Counted from the first letter of the stretch, positions 48,623 through 58,169 are shown. The stretch: DNA of 64,000 bases from Desertimonas sp963732335 (GCA_963732335.1 CAVSZO010000045.1:1-64000); one strand, 5' to 3'. Notes: generated from the sequence alone by a model not told the origin. A program made the numbers and translations.

Positions 48623-49647
48623 TCAGGTGTCGCCTGGCGTCGTCGATTGGCCGGTCAGGACATCGACGCCATCGAAGAGGCTGGTGAGCTCGCCGAGCAG
48701 CGAGCTGTCCAGCGGCCGATCGAACGAGGCTCGATTGGCGGCCAGGTGCACACTGTTTCCGGTGCCGACGAGCACGGTCGAGACCCCGTGGGTTGCGGCG
48801 GCGAACCTGTACGCCAGATCAGGGAGCGAGGCCGACTCACGTTCAAGCACGTGGCGTAGGAGGCGCAGCTCGGACTCGGCGTCGAAGTCGCTCGGCAGCC
48901 GGCCGGCGACGGACGGGTCCTGGATGTAGCTCGCGAGCCGGTCGATGTCGGTGAGCAGCTCGCGAACGGCGAACATGACCAGCACCCCGACGCCGGCGCG
49001 GGCTGCCGGGGCGATGACACGGTCGCGGGCTGTCTGATTGATGAGGTTGTACCCGACCATCACCGTGTCCCAGCACCCGTCAGCGACGGCGCGGGCGAGC
49101 ATCTGGTGACCTGGATCGCGCGCAAACACCTCTGTGACTCCGATCGCCCGGATGACGCCACGCTGGCGAAGGGTCTCGAGGACCGGGAGCAACTCGTCGC
49201 GCGCCCACGTGTAGTCGTCGGGCTGCACGCCGTGCAGCTGGATCACATCGAGGTAGTCAGTGCCAAGGGCGTCGAGCCGAGCGCGGACCGCGTCGATCAC
49301 GGCGGCGGTCGAACGGAGTTCGTCGCCGGCGCGGTAGCTCACCTTCGTGGAGATGATGACGTCGTGGCGCGCCACGCCAGAGCGGGCAATCCCCTCGGCA
49401 ACTGCCGCTTCGGTGCCATAAGCCTCGGCAGTGTCGACGATGTTGACGCCAGTAGCGAGCGCGGCAGCGACCATCGCTGCGGCATGATCGAGGCCGTCGT
49501 CGAGTCCCGCCCGGCTGCGACCCCCCGCACCAAATCCCATCGCGGTGGTGCGCAACGAGGAACGGCCGAGCGGGCGGCGTTCGAGCGGCTATCGACGTCA
49601 TCCAAGACCCACGTGGACAGTTCTATCTCGGGCTCCGAGTCCGTCAT
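48623..49647 (-). CDS. Aldo/keto reductase, one frameshift near the N-terminus
   Basis: An NAD(P)H-dependent oxidoreductase with the catalytic Tyr in VDTAEAYGTEAAVAEG, the Lys in VIISTKVSYR, YLDVIQLHGVQP and the usual C-terminal LVGTGNSVHLAANR. The intact frame runs only from 49555 (TTG), but it lacks the normal start: just upstream, in the same frame, LERRPLGRSSLRTTAMGFG is the standard AKR opening and is cut by a TAG. The ATG at 49647 overlaps the alcohol dehydrogenase stop (ATGA) and reads MTDSEPEIELSTWVLDD, joining this sequence after a one-base shift near 49585. I therefore place the start at 49647. Confidence 0.85.
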
Positions 49648-50663
49648 TCGACGACGGGTCCAGTCGCTCCACTCGATAGCAACACCTTTGCGTCCGTTCG
49701 CTGCTGGGTGGCCAGCGCCTCGAAGGTCTCGGCGACGTCGTCGAAGGATTCGACACCTCCGATCAACGACCCGACGTCAAGACTGCCGTCACGGAGGTGA
49801 TCCGCTGTCTCCTCGAAGACGGAGTCGGTGTACGTGAAGGTGCCGACGATGTTGCGCTCGGCGACGACCACATCGAACAATGGGATCGAGATCTCGGGGT
49901 GGCCGAGACCGATGAAGCAGACGGTTGCGCCCTTGCCGACGCCCTTGATCGCAGCGGCGGCAGTTGCAGAGCTACCGACTGCGTCGAAGGACACGTCGAA
50001 CGGGGCACGTGGCTCGATCTCGTCGGGAGCGATCCCCTCGAACCCGGATGCGACAGCCAAGTCACGGCGGATCGACAGCGACTCGGAGACCGTAACCGCG
50101 CTGGCACCGGCCAGTCGGGCCGCCCGCGCGACGCATTGCCCGATCATTCCGCCACCCACGACGAGAACCGACTGACCTGCCGACACTTGGGCCCGGCGGA
50201 CAGCCTGCTGACCCACCGCCATCGGTTCGACGCATGCACCCCACTCGAGGCGCAACGACCCGAGCGGAACGATCCTCGACGCGTCAACGAGCATCGCGTC
50301 GGCGAACGCGCCCTGGATCTCAGGTGCGACGCCGATGACGCGGAGCTCGGCGCAACGGTTCTCGACCGCATGGCCGCACCGTCCGTCGCACGCCAACACC
50401 GGATTGAAGGTCACCGGCGCGCCGAGGCCGATCGACTCGACCTCGGATCCGACTGCCTCGATCCATCCGCTGGCCTCGTGCCCCATGACCATTCCCGGCA
50501 CCCGCCGTCCTGACTCGCCGGTGTAGCCGTGGAGGTCCGAGCCGCAGATCCCGGCGAAGGCGATTCGCACCCTGACCTCGTTCGGGCCGGGTTGCGGCAA
50601 CGGTCGCTCCTCGATGTGAAACCGGTGGGGCCCGTCGAACACGAGAGCTCGTATGTGGTTCAT
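49644..50663 (-). CDS. Zinc-dependent medium-chain alcohol dehydrogenase
   Basis: The 339-residue enzyme has the catalytic zinc ligands in FAGICGSDLHG (Cys) and GMVMGHEASGW (His-Glu), the structural-zinc cysteines in ACDGRCGHAVENRCAEL (three, fewer than the usual four), and the Rossmann motif VLVVGGGMIGQCVARAA. It resembles sorbitol/threonine dehydrogenase-type polyol dehydrogenases. The ATG at 50663 is chosen by homology-like N-terminus (MNHIRALVFDGPHRFHIEE); ATG at 50705 is also possible. It is coupled to the aldo/keto reductase and divergent from the ABC importer, so it probably oxidises a carbon group of the imported substrate. Confidence 0.9.
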   Translation of the reverse strand: MNHIRALVFDGPHRFHIEERPLPQPGPNEVRVRIAFAGICGSDLHGYTGESGRRVPGMVMGHEASGWIEAVGSEVESIGLGAPVTFNPVLACDGRCGHAVENRCAELRVIGVAPEIQGAFADAMLVDASRIVPLGSLRLEWGACVEPMAVGQQAVRRAQVSAGQSVLVVGGGMIGQCVARAARLAGASAVTVSESLSIRRDLAVASGFEGIAPDEIEPRAPFDVSFDAVGSSATAAAAIKGVGKGATVCFIGLGHPEISIPLFDVVVAERNIVGTFTYTDSVFEETADHLRDGSLDVGSLIGGVESFDDVAETFEALATQQRTDAKVLLSSGATGPVVE

Positions 50664-50714
50664 GACGACATCCAAGGCTCGCAGGTCATGCGCTTCGTTC
50701 GCCATCGTGGCGTC

Positions 50715-50743
50715 TTGCTGGCGATTCGCCAGGATGATATACA
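50715..50743 (+). promoter_or_regulatory. Sigma70-type promoter for the ABC importer operon
   Basis: TTGCTG (50715-50720) and TATACA (50738-50743) are 17 bp apart, 56 nt before the ATG at 50799. The surrounding ATGATATACAATC is a partial palindrome (GATATAC with the reverse TTGTATATC) and may also serve as an operator for the divergent pair. Confidence 0.55.
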
Positions 50744-50798
50744 ATCCGTGGCGGTGGCGGCACAGCCTGCACACCTCGTCAGGAGAGAGGGGGATCTC

Positions 50799-52085
50799 AT
50801 GAGAGGGTTCAAGAGCCGAACGCTCCGACTCGGGATGGCGTTGCCTTTGGTGTTCGCCATTGCCGCCGCCGGAAGCGCCAGCACGTCGAGCGCCAGCGGC
50901 GAGCTTCCATTCGAAGGCGTGACGCTCCAGTTCGCCAAGGCGCCGCATGGTGAGGACGAACAGGACAACTTCGCCGAGTGGCTGGCACCGTTCGAGGAGG
51001 CCACCGGTATCGACGTCGAGCACACCGTGGTGCCGTGGGACGAACTCGAAGCGACCTACTCGGCCAACTTCGCCGGCGGCGATGCGTTCGACGTGACGTA
51101 CCAGACCAGCACGCACCTCACGCTCTTCGGCGAGGTTGGCGCATTCACCGATGTGACTCCGCTGATGGACGGTGAGGACTTCGCCGAGGATCGCGCCCAC
51201 TTCCCGGACAACGTCGTCGACGCCAGCGTCTACCAGGATCAGCTGTACGGCGTCCCGTTCATCATCGGGACGATCGTGATGTACGCCAACCTCGATCTGA
51301 TGGAAGCGGCTGGGATCACGGAGATCCCGACGACCGGTGAGGAACTGGTCGCCGCGGCGCAGGCCATTCAGAGTCCACCAGACGTCTGGGGCTTCTACAC
51401 CCCGACGACGGTGGTCGACTTCGGCTGGTACTTCAACCTGCAGAACGTCCACAACTTCGGCGGCGACATCATCTCCGACGACTTCGAGACGGCGACGATC
51501 GACTCGCAGCCGGTGATCGACGCTACGCAGTACGCCACCGATCTGATCTGCACGCACGAGGTCCAACCGCCTCTCGGCCAGTACGACCGGGAGGGTGCCA
51601 TCGAGCTGTTCCGGGCCGGCAAGCTGGCCTTCCTGCTCGACGAGCCGCTCCGCATCGCCGTGTTCGAGGAGGAAGGCTTGCCGTTCGAGTGGGACATTGC
51701 CCAACCCGTCGGTAACAACGGCAACGTCTCCCAGTTCTCGACTACCGGTCACTGGACGATCTCGGCGGACACTGAGAACCCCGAGGCGGCCTGGGAGTTG
51801 GTGAAGTTCCTCAGCACGCCGGAGTTCTCCGCCGAGTACAACCAGCGCTACGCCTTCGTGCCCGCCCGTGACGACGTCGACGTGAGCGGTGGCAACGAGA
51901 TGCTCGAACGGAACTTCGAATGGGCGATGACCACCTGGGATGGTCTCGTGACCCACCCACAGATCGCCCAGTTGCTCGACGAGTACAACCAGGCACTCGA
52001 GGCGGCAACGACCTGTGACACCCCGGTCGAGGAGGCCCTGGCCGAGGCGCAAGGCCGAGCGGAAGATCTGCTCGCGCGAGGCTGA
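50799..52085 (+). CDS. Carbohydrate-type ABC transporter substrate-binding protein
   Basis: The 428-residue protein has an N-terminal export signal (LRLGMALPLVFAIAAAG) with Ala/Ser-rich cleavage region and no lipobox cysteine. The mature part has the cluster D (MalE/UgpB-like) pattern: VPWDELEATYSANFAGGDAFDVTYQTS, VPFIIGTIVMYANLDLMEAAGI, PTTGEELVAAAQAI and a C-terminal AWELVKFLSTPEFSAEYNQRYAFVPAR. Such proteins bind sugars, polyols or glycosides. A strong RBS (AGGAGAGAGGGG) precedes the ATG. It heads an operon with two permeases, an ATPase, a dimethylformamidase-like protein and RidA. Confidence 0.92.
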   Translation: MRGFKSRTLRLGMALPLVFAIAAAGSASTSSASGELPFEGVTLQFAKAPHGEDEQDNFAEWLAPFEEATGIDVEHTVVPWDELEATYSANFAGGDAFDVTYQTSTHLTLFGEVGAFTDVTPLMDGEDFAEDRAHFPDNVVDASVYQDQLYGVPFIIGTIVMYANLDLMEAAGITEIPTTGEELVAAAQAIQSPPDVWGFYTPTTVVDFGWYFNLQNVHNFGGDIISDDFETATIDSQPVIDATQYATDLICTHEVQPPLGQYDREGAIELFRAGKLAFLLDEPLRIAVFEEEGLPFEWDIAQPVGNNGNVSQFSTTGHWTISADTENPEAAWELVKFLSTPEFSAEYNQRYAFVPARDDVDVSGGNEMLERNFEWAMTTWDGLVTHPQIAQLLDEYNQALEAATTCDTPVEEALAEAQGRAEDLLARG

Positions 52086-52172
52086 CCGACATCACTGACC
52101 ACCCGTGCCCGACGCCGGACCGCGAAGCCGCCGTCGGGCGCTCGGTGCTTGCCCGTCGCGTAGCAGGCTGAC

Positions 52173-53144
52173 GTGACTGTCGAAACTGGTTCACCCCCAG
52201 CGATCGACTCTGGTGAGGAGTGGGCGCAACCCACGTTGTCGCCGGCCGAGTACCGGCGCGCTCGCCACCGCTACCACGCCCGCATCAGCCGTCGAGCCAT
52301 CCCGTTCCTGGCGCCGTACGTCGTCATCTGGGCGGTCTTCCTGGCCTTCCCGATCGCGTGGGGCATCTGGCTCAGCTTCAACACCGGAGGGATCGTTGGA
52401 CCACGCGAGTATGTGGGCTTCGACAACTGGCGGCGAGCTCTCGACGACAGTGAGTTGAGCACCGCCGTACGGAACACCGCGGTGTACATGGTGATCGCCA
52501 TCGGCGTCGTCTTCGTGCTCGCCATCTTCCTCGCGTCGTTGCTCAACAAGTACCGGCGCGGAGGCAACTTCTTCAAGGTCGCGCTGTACTTCCCGCTGCT
52601 CGCCCCGCCGATCCTCGGCGCGATGATGTGGTTCTTCTTGGTCCACTTCGATTTCGGCGTGCTCAACGTGATCAAGCGTCAACTCGGAGGCGAGGGGATC
52701 AACTATCTCGGCGAGAACCCGAACGCGCTGCTCACGATCGTCGCGGTCGAGGTCTGGCGCGGTCTCGGCTTTTGGGTCCTCTTCTACCTGGCCGGGTTGC
52801 AGGCCGTGCCCGAGGAGTTGCTCGCCGCGGCCAAGATCGATGGCGCCAAGCCGTTCCGCCGCTTCGTCAAGGTGACCGTTCCGACGCTTCGCCCCTTGCT
52901 GCTCTTCGCCGTTGTCATCGCCATCATCTTCAACGCCCAGCTGTTCGACTCGGTGCAGGTACTCACCGATGGCGGGCCGGCACTCGGAACAGCGACGGTG
53001 GTGTGGTTCATCTTCAAGCGGATGTTCGCGTTCCAGGACACCGGGCTCGCGTTCGCCACGAGCGTCGGACTCCTCCTCATCACTCTCTTGTTCACGCTCG
53101 TCTCGTTCTGGGCGTTGGGCCGAAGAAGGGCTCGAGAGGCATGA
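52173..53144 (+). CDS. ABC transporter permease, MalF type
   Basis: A 323-residue membrane protein with six hydrophobic helices and the EAA coupling loop EELLAAAKIDGAKPFRRFVKVTVPTLRP near residue 211. The N-terminal extension with YRRARHRYHARISRRAIPFLAPYVVIWAVFL precedes helix 1. It forms the channel with the next gene. GTG at 52173 follows the binding protein by 87 bp; its stop overlaps the next ATG (ATGA). Confidence 0.93.
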   Translation: MTVETGSPPAIDSGEEWAQPTLSPAEYRRARHRYHARISRRAIPFLAPYVVIWAVFLAFPIAWGIWLSFNTGGIVGPREYVGFDNWRRALDDSELSTAVRNTAVYMVIAIGVVFVLAIFLASLLNKYRRGGNFFKVALYFPLLAPPILGAMMWFFLVHFDFGVLNVIKRQLGGEGINYLGENPNALLTIVAVEVWRGLGFWVLFYLAGLQAVPEELLAAAKIDGAKPFRRFVKVTVPTLRPLLLFAVVIAIIFNAQLFDSVQVLTDGGPALGTATVVWFIFKRMFAFQDTGLAFATSVGLLLITLLFTLVSFWALGRRRAREA

Positions 53145-54073
53145 CCGTCGCCGACGCCAAGGCGAGCGCGGTCGAGTGGGAGTTCGATGAGGTCGCCTTC
53201 CAATCGGCGGCGCGCCGGCGGCGGGCGGTCGATCGTCTGCGCAAGTTCGGCGCCTACTTCACGCTGTGCGTCTTCGTCGTCATCGCCGTCGGTCCGGCGC
53301 TGTACCTCATCTCGCCGGCGTTCCGCGACAGCACCTCGCTGTTCGCCTACCCACCGGAGTGGATCCCGCGCAACCCGACTTTGGAGAACTATCGGTTCCT
53401 CTTCCGCAACACCGAGTACCTCCGCTGGGGCATCAACACGCTCATCTACGCCACGGGGGTGACGCTCGTCGCCCTGTGTACCAACGCGCTCGCCGGGTAC
53501 GCGTTCGCCAGGATGCGTTTCCCGGGCCGCCGGCTGCTCTTCGTTCTCATCCTCGCCACCTTGATGGTCCCCGTCGCCGCCGTGCTCGCCCCCACCTATC
53601 TGACCGTGCGGACGATCGGCACGTGGCCGATCATCGGGAACTACGTCGATCTCGACACGTACGCCGGGCTGATCCTGCCCGCCGCGGTATCGCCGCTCGG
53701 CGTGTTCCTGATGAAGCAGTTCATCGAGACCTTGCCCCCCGGGCTCTACGAGGCTGCCAAGCTCGACGGCGCATCCGAGTGGCGCACCTTTCGCAAGATC
53801 GTGCTGCCACTGATCAAGCCGGCGCTGGTCGTGCTCGGCATCTTCGTGTTCATGATCACGTGGGCGAGCTACCTCTGGCCACTTGTCGCTGCGACGAGCG
53901 ACGACCATCGCGTGCTGACCGTCGGGATCCAGTCGTTGAACGGACAGTTCGTGACGAACTGGGGGGTGATGGGCGCGGCAGCGTTGCTCACGATCGTGCC
54001 CGTGACGATCGTGTTCCTGTTCTTCCAGAAGTGGTTTGTACAGGCGTCGATGGCAGGGGCGCTGAAGCAATGA
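53141..54073 (+). CDS. ABC transporter permease, MalG type
   Basis: A 310-residue permease with the EAA loop LPPGLYEAAKLDGASEWRTFRKIVLPLIKPAL near residue 200 and six membrane helices; TLENYRFLFRNTEYLRWGINTL is the usual extracellular-loop motif of this subfamily. It is the second subunit of the importer channel and is coupled to the MalF-type gene through the ATGA overlap. Confidence 0.93.
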   Translation: MTVADAKASAVEWEFDEVAFQSAARRRRAVDRLRKFGAYFTLCVFVVIAVGPALYLISPAFRDSTSLFAYPPEWIPRNPTLENYRFLFRNTEYLRWGINTLIYATGVTLVALCTNALAGYAFARMRFPGRRLLFVLILATLMVPVAAVLAPTYLTVRTIGTWPIIGNYVDLDTYAGLILPAAVSPLGVFLMKQFIETLPPGLYEAAKLDGASEWRTFRKIVLPLIKPALVVLGIFVFMITWASYLWPLVAATSDDHRVLTVGIQSLNGQFVTNWGVMGAAALLTIVPVTIVFLFFQKWFVQASMAGALKQ

Positions 54074-54112
54074 GTGGCCGCCTCACGGAGCGGGCGATGA
54101 TGAGGTCGGCCG

Positions 54113-55216
54113 ATGGCTGAGGTGATCCTGCGGAGGCTGACCAAGAACTTCGGCAAGGTCACCGCCGTGGACGACGTGTCGCTGCGGATCCCCGAAGGCG
54201 AGTTCCTGGTGCTGCTCGGCCCTTCCGGCTGCGGGAAGAGCACCATTCTCCGCCTGCTGTCCGGACTCGAGGATCCCACGTCGGGCGAGATGGCGATTGG
54301 TGGGCAGTTGGTCAACTTCAAGGACCCCACCGAGCGCAACGTGGCGATGGTCTTCCAGAACTACGCCTTGTATCCACACATGACGGTTGCCAAGAACGTG
54401 GCGTTTCCGCTGGAGACGGCCAAGCTGCCCAAGGCGGAGGTCAAGGCAGCGATCGACCAGGCCGCCAAGTTGCTGGAGATCACCGATCTGCTCGGCCGCT
54501 TACCGGAGCAGCTCTCTGGAGGACAGCGGCAACGGGTGGCCCTCGCCCGAGCGATCGTCCGCCAGCCGCGCGTGTTCTTGATGGACGAGCCGTTGTCCAA
54601 CCTCGACGCTCAGCTCCGGCTGCAGACCCGCATCGAACTGATCGCCTTGCACGAGCGGCTGGGGATCACGACGATCTACGTCACCCACGACCAGGTCGAG
54701 GCGATGACGATGGGACGGCGCATTGCCGTCATGCAGTCCGGGCGGCTGCAGCAGGTCGGACCGCCCGTCGAGGTCTACCGGACACCCGCCTCGACGTTCG
54801 TCGCCACGTTCATGGGAGCACCGCCGATGAACCTCGTGGCGGGTGACGTCCGCATGCATGACGGGCGCTGGCAGTTCGTTCGCAGCGGTTACGAGCTCGA
54901 TCTCGATCCGCAGGTGATGGGCATCGATGTGGCGAAGCTCGGAAGCTCCGTCGGTCCGGCCAACCTCGGTGTGCGGCCTGAGCATCTGATGCTCGCCCCG
55001 CCGGACGCCTTCGGAATGCCAGGTGTTGTTCACTTTCTCGAACCCGTGGGTTCGGACCTCTATGTGGCGGTCGACGTCGGCGACCGCGTTGTCCAGGTAC
55101 GAGTGCCTCCTGACGCCAACGTGAGCAAGGGCGACAACATCCGGCTCATCTTCGATCCGGCGAGAAGCCACCTCTTCGGTGCGGACGATCGCAACCTCAG
55201 GGCGGTGGTGTCGTGA
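54113..55216 (+). CDS. ABC transporter ATPase, MsmX/UgpC type
   Basis: The 367-residue ATPase has Walker A GPSGCGKST, Q loop MVFQNYALYPHMTV, signature LSGGQRQR, Walker B VFLMDEPLSNLDA and the H loop YVTHDQVEAMTM, followed by the TOBE-type regulatory domain of carbohydrate importers (ASTFVATFMGAPPMNLV, GVRPEHLML, VHFLEPVGSDLYVAV). It powers the MalFG-type channel. The ATG at 54113 lies 39 bp after the permease. Confidence 0.94.
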   Translation: MAEVILRRLTKNFGKVTAVDDVSLRIPEGEFLVLLGPSGCGKSTILRLLSGLEDPTSGEMAIGGQLVNFKDPTERNVAMVFQNYALYPHMTVAKNVAFPLETAKLPKAEVKAAIDQAAKLLEITDLLGRLPEQLSGGQRQRVALARAIVRQPRVFLMDEPLSNLDAQLRLQTRIELIALHERLGITTIYVTHDQVEAMTMGRRIAVMQSGRLQQVGPPVEVYRTPASTFVATFMGAPPMNLVAGDVRMHDGRWQFVRSGYELDLDPQVMGIDVAKLGSSVGPANLGVRPEHLMLAPPDAFGMPGVVHFLEPVGSDLYVAVDVGDRVVQVRVPPDANVSKGDNIRLIFDPARSHLFGADDRNLRAVVS

Positions 55217-55279
55217 GGACCTGGCGCGGCGACGCCTGAACCAGACACCCCAGCACCGTCCACAGGGAGGCCGGCAAGC

Positions 55280-57502
55280 ATGGCACAGAGAAGAGAACTG
55301 CTTGGATACGCGGTGCCGATGGTCGCCCAGCCGGGCGACACGGTGCGGATCATGGTGACGACAGAGGCGGACACCTACGACGCAGAGATCGTCCGGCTCG
55401 TCCACGGCGACAACAATCCGAAGGGCCCTGGCTTCAAGTCTGAGCGAGTCGACTCTTCTGCCAACGGCCAGTACCCGGGCCGGCATCAGGACACATACAT
55501 CGGCTCGTACGCGCAGATCGACGCGACCGACGCGCTCGACCCGTCCGACGGCTTCTGCGTTCAGGCGTGGATCTGGCCGACGACACCGGAACTCGAGGGC
55601 ACCCAGGGGATCGTCAGCCGCACAGCCGAGGGTCGAGGTTTCGGGTTGTTCCTCGAGTCTGGTGCGGTCGTCCTACGAATCGGTGGCCAATCGGTCGCCA
55701 CCGAGCACGGGCTCGAGCCGAAACGCTGGCACTTCGTCGCTGGCACCTTCGATGCTGCCTCAGGCGCGGCGAGCGTTCAGTGGCGTCTGCTGGACGTACT
55801 GGCGCGCGTCGGGCGTGGCGCGACGACGATCGAGGGTGGTGTCGATGCGTCCGACCTACCGCTGCTCATCGCGGCCGGCGGACTGCTCGACTTCGGCCGG
55901 CCGGGCGCAACTGGCTGCTTCAACGGGAAGATCGAGGGCCCCCGGTTGTTCACCCGCAGCCTGACGGACGACGAACTCGACGCGCTGGCAAACGATGCCG
56001 ACCCGATCGGGCTGCCCGGGCTTGCCGGTGCCTGGGACTTCGCCGCGTCGCCACCCACCTCGTCGACCGTCGTCGACATGGGGCCGAACGGGCTCGACGG
56101 GACGATCCACAACTACCCGATGCGAGGACTGACGGGCCACCGGTGGGACGCGACAGCGTTTCGGCGAAATGATGCTCCCCACCAGTACGGCGCGATCCAC
56201 TTCCATGCCGACGACGTCGACGACAGCCGCTGGGAGAGTGACTTCGAGTTCGATGTTCCGGAAGGGCTGCGTAGCGGTTACTACGCAGCCCACCTCGAGG
56301 GAGCCGGCGAGCACGACTACGTGCCGTTCTTCGTCTCGCCGCCGCTCGGGATCAGGACCGCCGACATCGCCTTCCTGGCTCCGACCGCCACATACCTGGC
56401 ATACGCCAACGAACGACTGCTCACGAGTTCGGAGGAGACAGACTGGACCGCATTCACCAACATTCCGATCACTCTCGACCCCCTCGACGAGTTCCTCGGT
56501 GAGCACCGTGAGTACGGCGGTTCGATCTACGACGTGCATACGGACGGCAGTGGGATCAGCTACTCGTCGTCCCGTCGCCCAATCGTGTCGATGCGAGCTA
56601 CCCATCGTCACTGGGTGACCGGTTGCCCGCGGGGCTACGCGTTCGACCTGTATGCCATCGACTGGCTCGAACAGAAGGGCTTCGCCTATGACGTGTTCAC
56701 TGACGAGGACCTGCACGTCCAGGGGTTGGATCGCCTCGCCGGTTACAAGGTCGTCATCACAGGGAGCCATCCCGAGTACTGGTCAATGCCGATGCTCGAC
56801 GCCCTGGAGAGCTACCTGAGCAGCGGCGGTCGCTTGATGTATCTCGGGGGCAACGGCTTCTATTGGGTGACGGCGTGGGATCCGGAGAAGCCCCACGCCA
56901 TCGAAGTTCGACGGGGGATCGCCGGCAGCAGAACCTGGAACTCACATCCGGGCGAGCAGGAGCTCGCCTCGACCGGTGAGCAATGTGGAATCTGGCGTCA
57001 TCGCGGACGATCGCCGAATCGGCTCGCCGGCGTGGGCTTCGCTGGTCAGGGATGGGATCTCGACACTCCCGGCTATCGCCGGTTGCCTGACAGTCACGAT
57101 CCGCGGGCGGCGTTCATCTTCGAGGGAATCGGCGATGACGAGGAGATCGGCGAGTTCGGCCTGGTGATGAACGGTGCTGCCGGCGACGAGCTCGACCGGG
57201 CCGACCACGACCTCGGAACACCGAGCCATGCCCTCGTGCTGGCCACGTCGGCCGGTCTCCACTCGGACTACTACCTGGTGTGCCACGAGGACGTGCTGGT
57301 GACGCAGGCGGCGATTCACGGCACCGACAACCCGAACCTGCGTGCTGACATGGTGTACTTCGAGACGGCGACGGGCGGGGCGGTGTTCTCGGTCGGGTCG
57401 ATCAACTGGCTCGGCAGCCTCTCCCACAACGGCTACGACAACAACGTGTCGCGAATCACGGAGAACGTGCTGCGCGAGTTCACCCGCGAGGTCCCGGGCT
57501 GA
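55280..57502 (+). CDS. N,N-dimethylformamidase large-subunit-like protein with LamG-like domain
   Basis: The 740-residue protein begins with a small beta domain, then a LamG/jelly-roll region (SFCVQAWIWPTT-like pattern with QAWIWPTTPELEGTQGIVSR and KRWHFVAGTFD), and a C-terminal half like the large subunit of N,N-dimethylformamidase (AFLAPTATYLAYANERLL, DVFTDEDLHVQGLDRLAGYKVVITGSHPEYWS, GGRLMYLGGNGFYWVT). The known enzyme hydrolyses dimethylformamide with iron coordinated by Tyr-Tyr-Glu; the small subunit is not seen next door. Here, in an operon with a sugar-type importer, it may hydrolyse another amide. An RBS (CAGGGAGG) precedes ATG 55280. Confidence 0.85.
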   Translation: MAQRRELLGYAVPMVAQPGDTVRIMVTTEADTYDAEIVRLVHGDNNPKGPGFKSERVDSSANGQYPGRHQDTYIGSYAQIDATDALDPSDGFCVQAWIWPTTPELEGTQGIVSRTAEGRGFGLFLESGAVVLRIGGQSVATEHGLEPKRWHFVAGTFDAASGAASVQWRLLDVLARVGRGATTIEGGVDASDLPLLIAAGGLLDFGRPGATGCFNGKIEGPRLFTRSLTDDELDALANDADPIGLPGLAGAWDFAASPPTSSTVVDMGPNGLDGTIHNYPMRGLTGHRWDATAFRRNDAPHQYGAIHFHADDVDDSRWESDFEFDVPEGLRSGYYAAHLEGAGEHDYVPFFVSPPLGIRTADIAFLAPTATYLAYANERLLTSSEETDWTAFTNIPITLDPLDEFLGEHREYGGSIYDVHTDGSGISYSSSRRPIVSMRATHRHWVTGCPRGYAFDLYAIDWLEQKGFAYDVFTDEDLHVQGLDRLAGYKVVITGSHPEYWSMPMLDALESYLSSGGRLMYLGGNGFYWVTAWDPEKPHAIEVRRGIAGSRTWNSHPGEQELASTGEQCGIWRHRGRSPNRLAGVGFAGQGWDLDTPGYRRLPDSHDPRAAFIFEGIGDDEEIGEFGLVMNGAAGDELDRADHDLGTPSHALVLATSAGLHSDYYLVCHEDVLVTQAAIHGTDNPNLRADMVYFETATGGAVFSVGSINWLGSLSHNGYDNNVSRITENVLREFTREVPG

Positions 57503-57879
57503 TGGCGAAGCGAGCGATCACGACCACCAACGCGCCGCCCCCGTCGGGCGGGTACTCCCAGGGAATCGTCGCCGGCGATCACCTCTACCTGTCGGGCCAG
57601 GGTCCGTTCGACACTGCTGGATCGCTCGTCGATGACTCATTCGAGGCAGAGGTGCGGCAGGTCTTCGCCAATCTCGCTGCGGTTGCCGCCGAGGCCGGAG
57701 GAAGCCTTGCCGACGCGGTCCGCGTCGGGGTGTACCTCCACGACATGGCCACGTTCGATCAGATGGACGCCATCTACCTCGAGCTGTTTGCCGAGCCGCG
57801 ACCGGCCCGCACGACGATCGAGACTCCGCTACCGGGCTTCGGGATCGAGGCGGACGCGATCATCTACCTGGGCCAGTGA
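57502..57879 (+). CDS. RidA family protein (1)
   Basis: The 125-residue protein has the RidA/YjgF trimer fold markers SGGYSQGIVAGDHLYLSGQGPFD, an N-terminal substrate-loop, DAVRVGVYLHDMATFDQMDAIY and the RPARTTIE segment with the catalytic Arg. RidA proteins hydrolyse reactive enamines/imines or act as related deaminases. The start codon overlaps the stop of the dimethylformamidase-like gene (TGATG), so the two are coupled; this suggests the pathway yields an imine or enamine. Confidence 0.93.
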   Translation: MAKRAITTTNAPPPSGGYSQGIVAGDHLYLSGQGPFDTAGSLVDDSFEAEVRQVFANLAAVAAEAGGSLADAVRVGVYLHDMATFDQMDAIYLELFAEPRPARTTIETPLPGFGIEADAIIYLGQ

Positions 57880-57896
57880 GCCACTGCTGCTCGTGG

Positions 57897-58169
57897 TCAC
57901 GTGTCAGTCACGATCGCCGCGCAGTGCTGGCGGATCAGCCGCAGCTGCTCGGTGAGACCGAGCTCAGGCCGCTCGATCCTCACGTTCGGGTCATGGCGAT
58001 CCCGTGTGCGGAGGTAGATGTCGGCGACCTCGGGCGTGCAGAACGGGCGCCGCCCGCCGTCGATGTCCTCGATCCACACGTAGCGCGGGATGTTCTTGCC
58101 GCAGAACTCGCAGTTGTAGACGTCGAACGACAGGTACATCGGTTCTCGTTCGATCCACTCGCCGTTCAT
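57897..58169 (-). CDS. Small zinc-ribbon-like partner of the hydantoinase (gamma-like subunit)
   Basis: The 90-residue protein has a Cys-x-x-Cys in NCEFCGKNIPRYVWIED and a further Cys in RRPFCTPEVADIYLRTRD, suggestive of a bound metal. Its size and place directly behind hyuB resemble the small gamma subunit that accompanies HyuA/HyuB-type carboxylases and oxoprolinases such as acetone carboxylase. It is coupled to hyuB by an ATGA overlap. This role is inferred from context. Confidence 0.65.
   Translation of the reverse strand: MNGEWIEREPMYLSFDVYNCEFCGKNIPRYVWIEDIDGGRRPFCTPEVADIYLRTRDRHDPNVRIERPELGLTEQLRLIRQHCAAIVTDT

Noticed and set aside
50529..50798. Longer start for the substrate-binding protein
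   Set aside because: The upstream part is antisense to the dehydrogenase and contains the promoter; the ATG at 50799 has the RBS and signal peptide.
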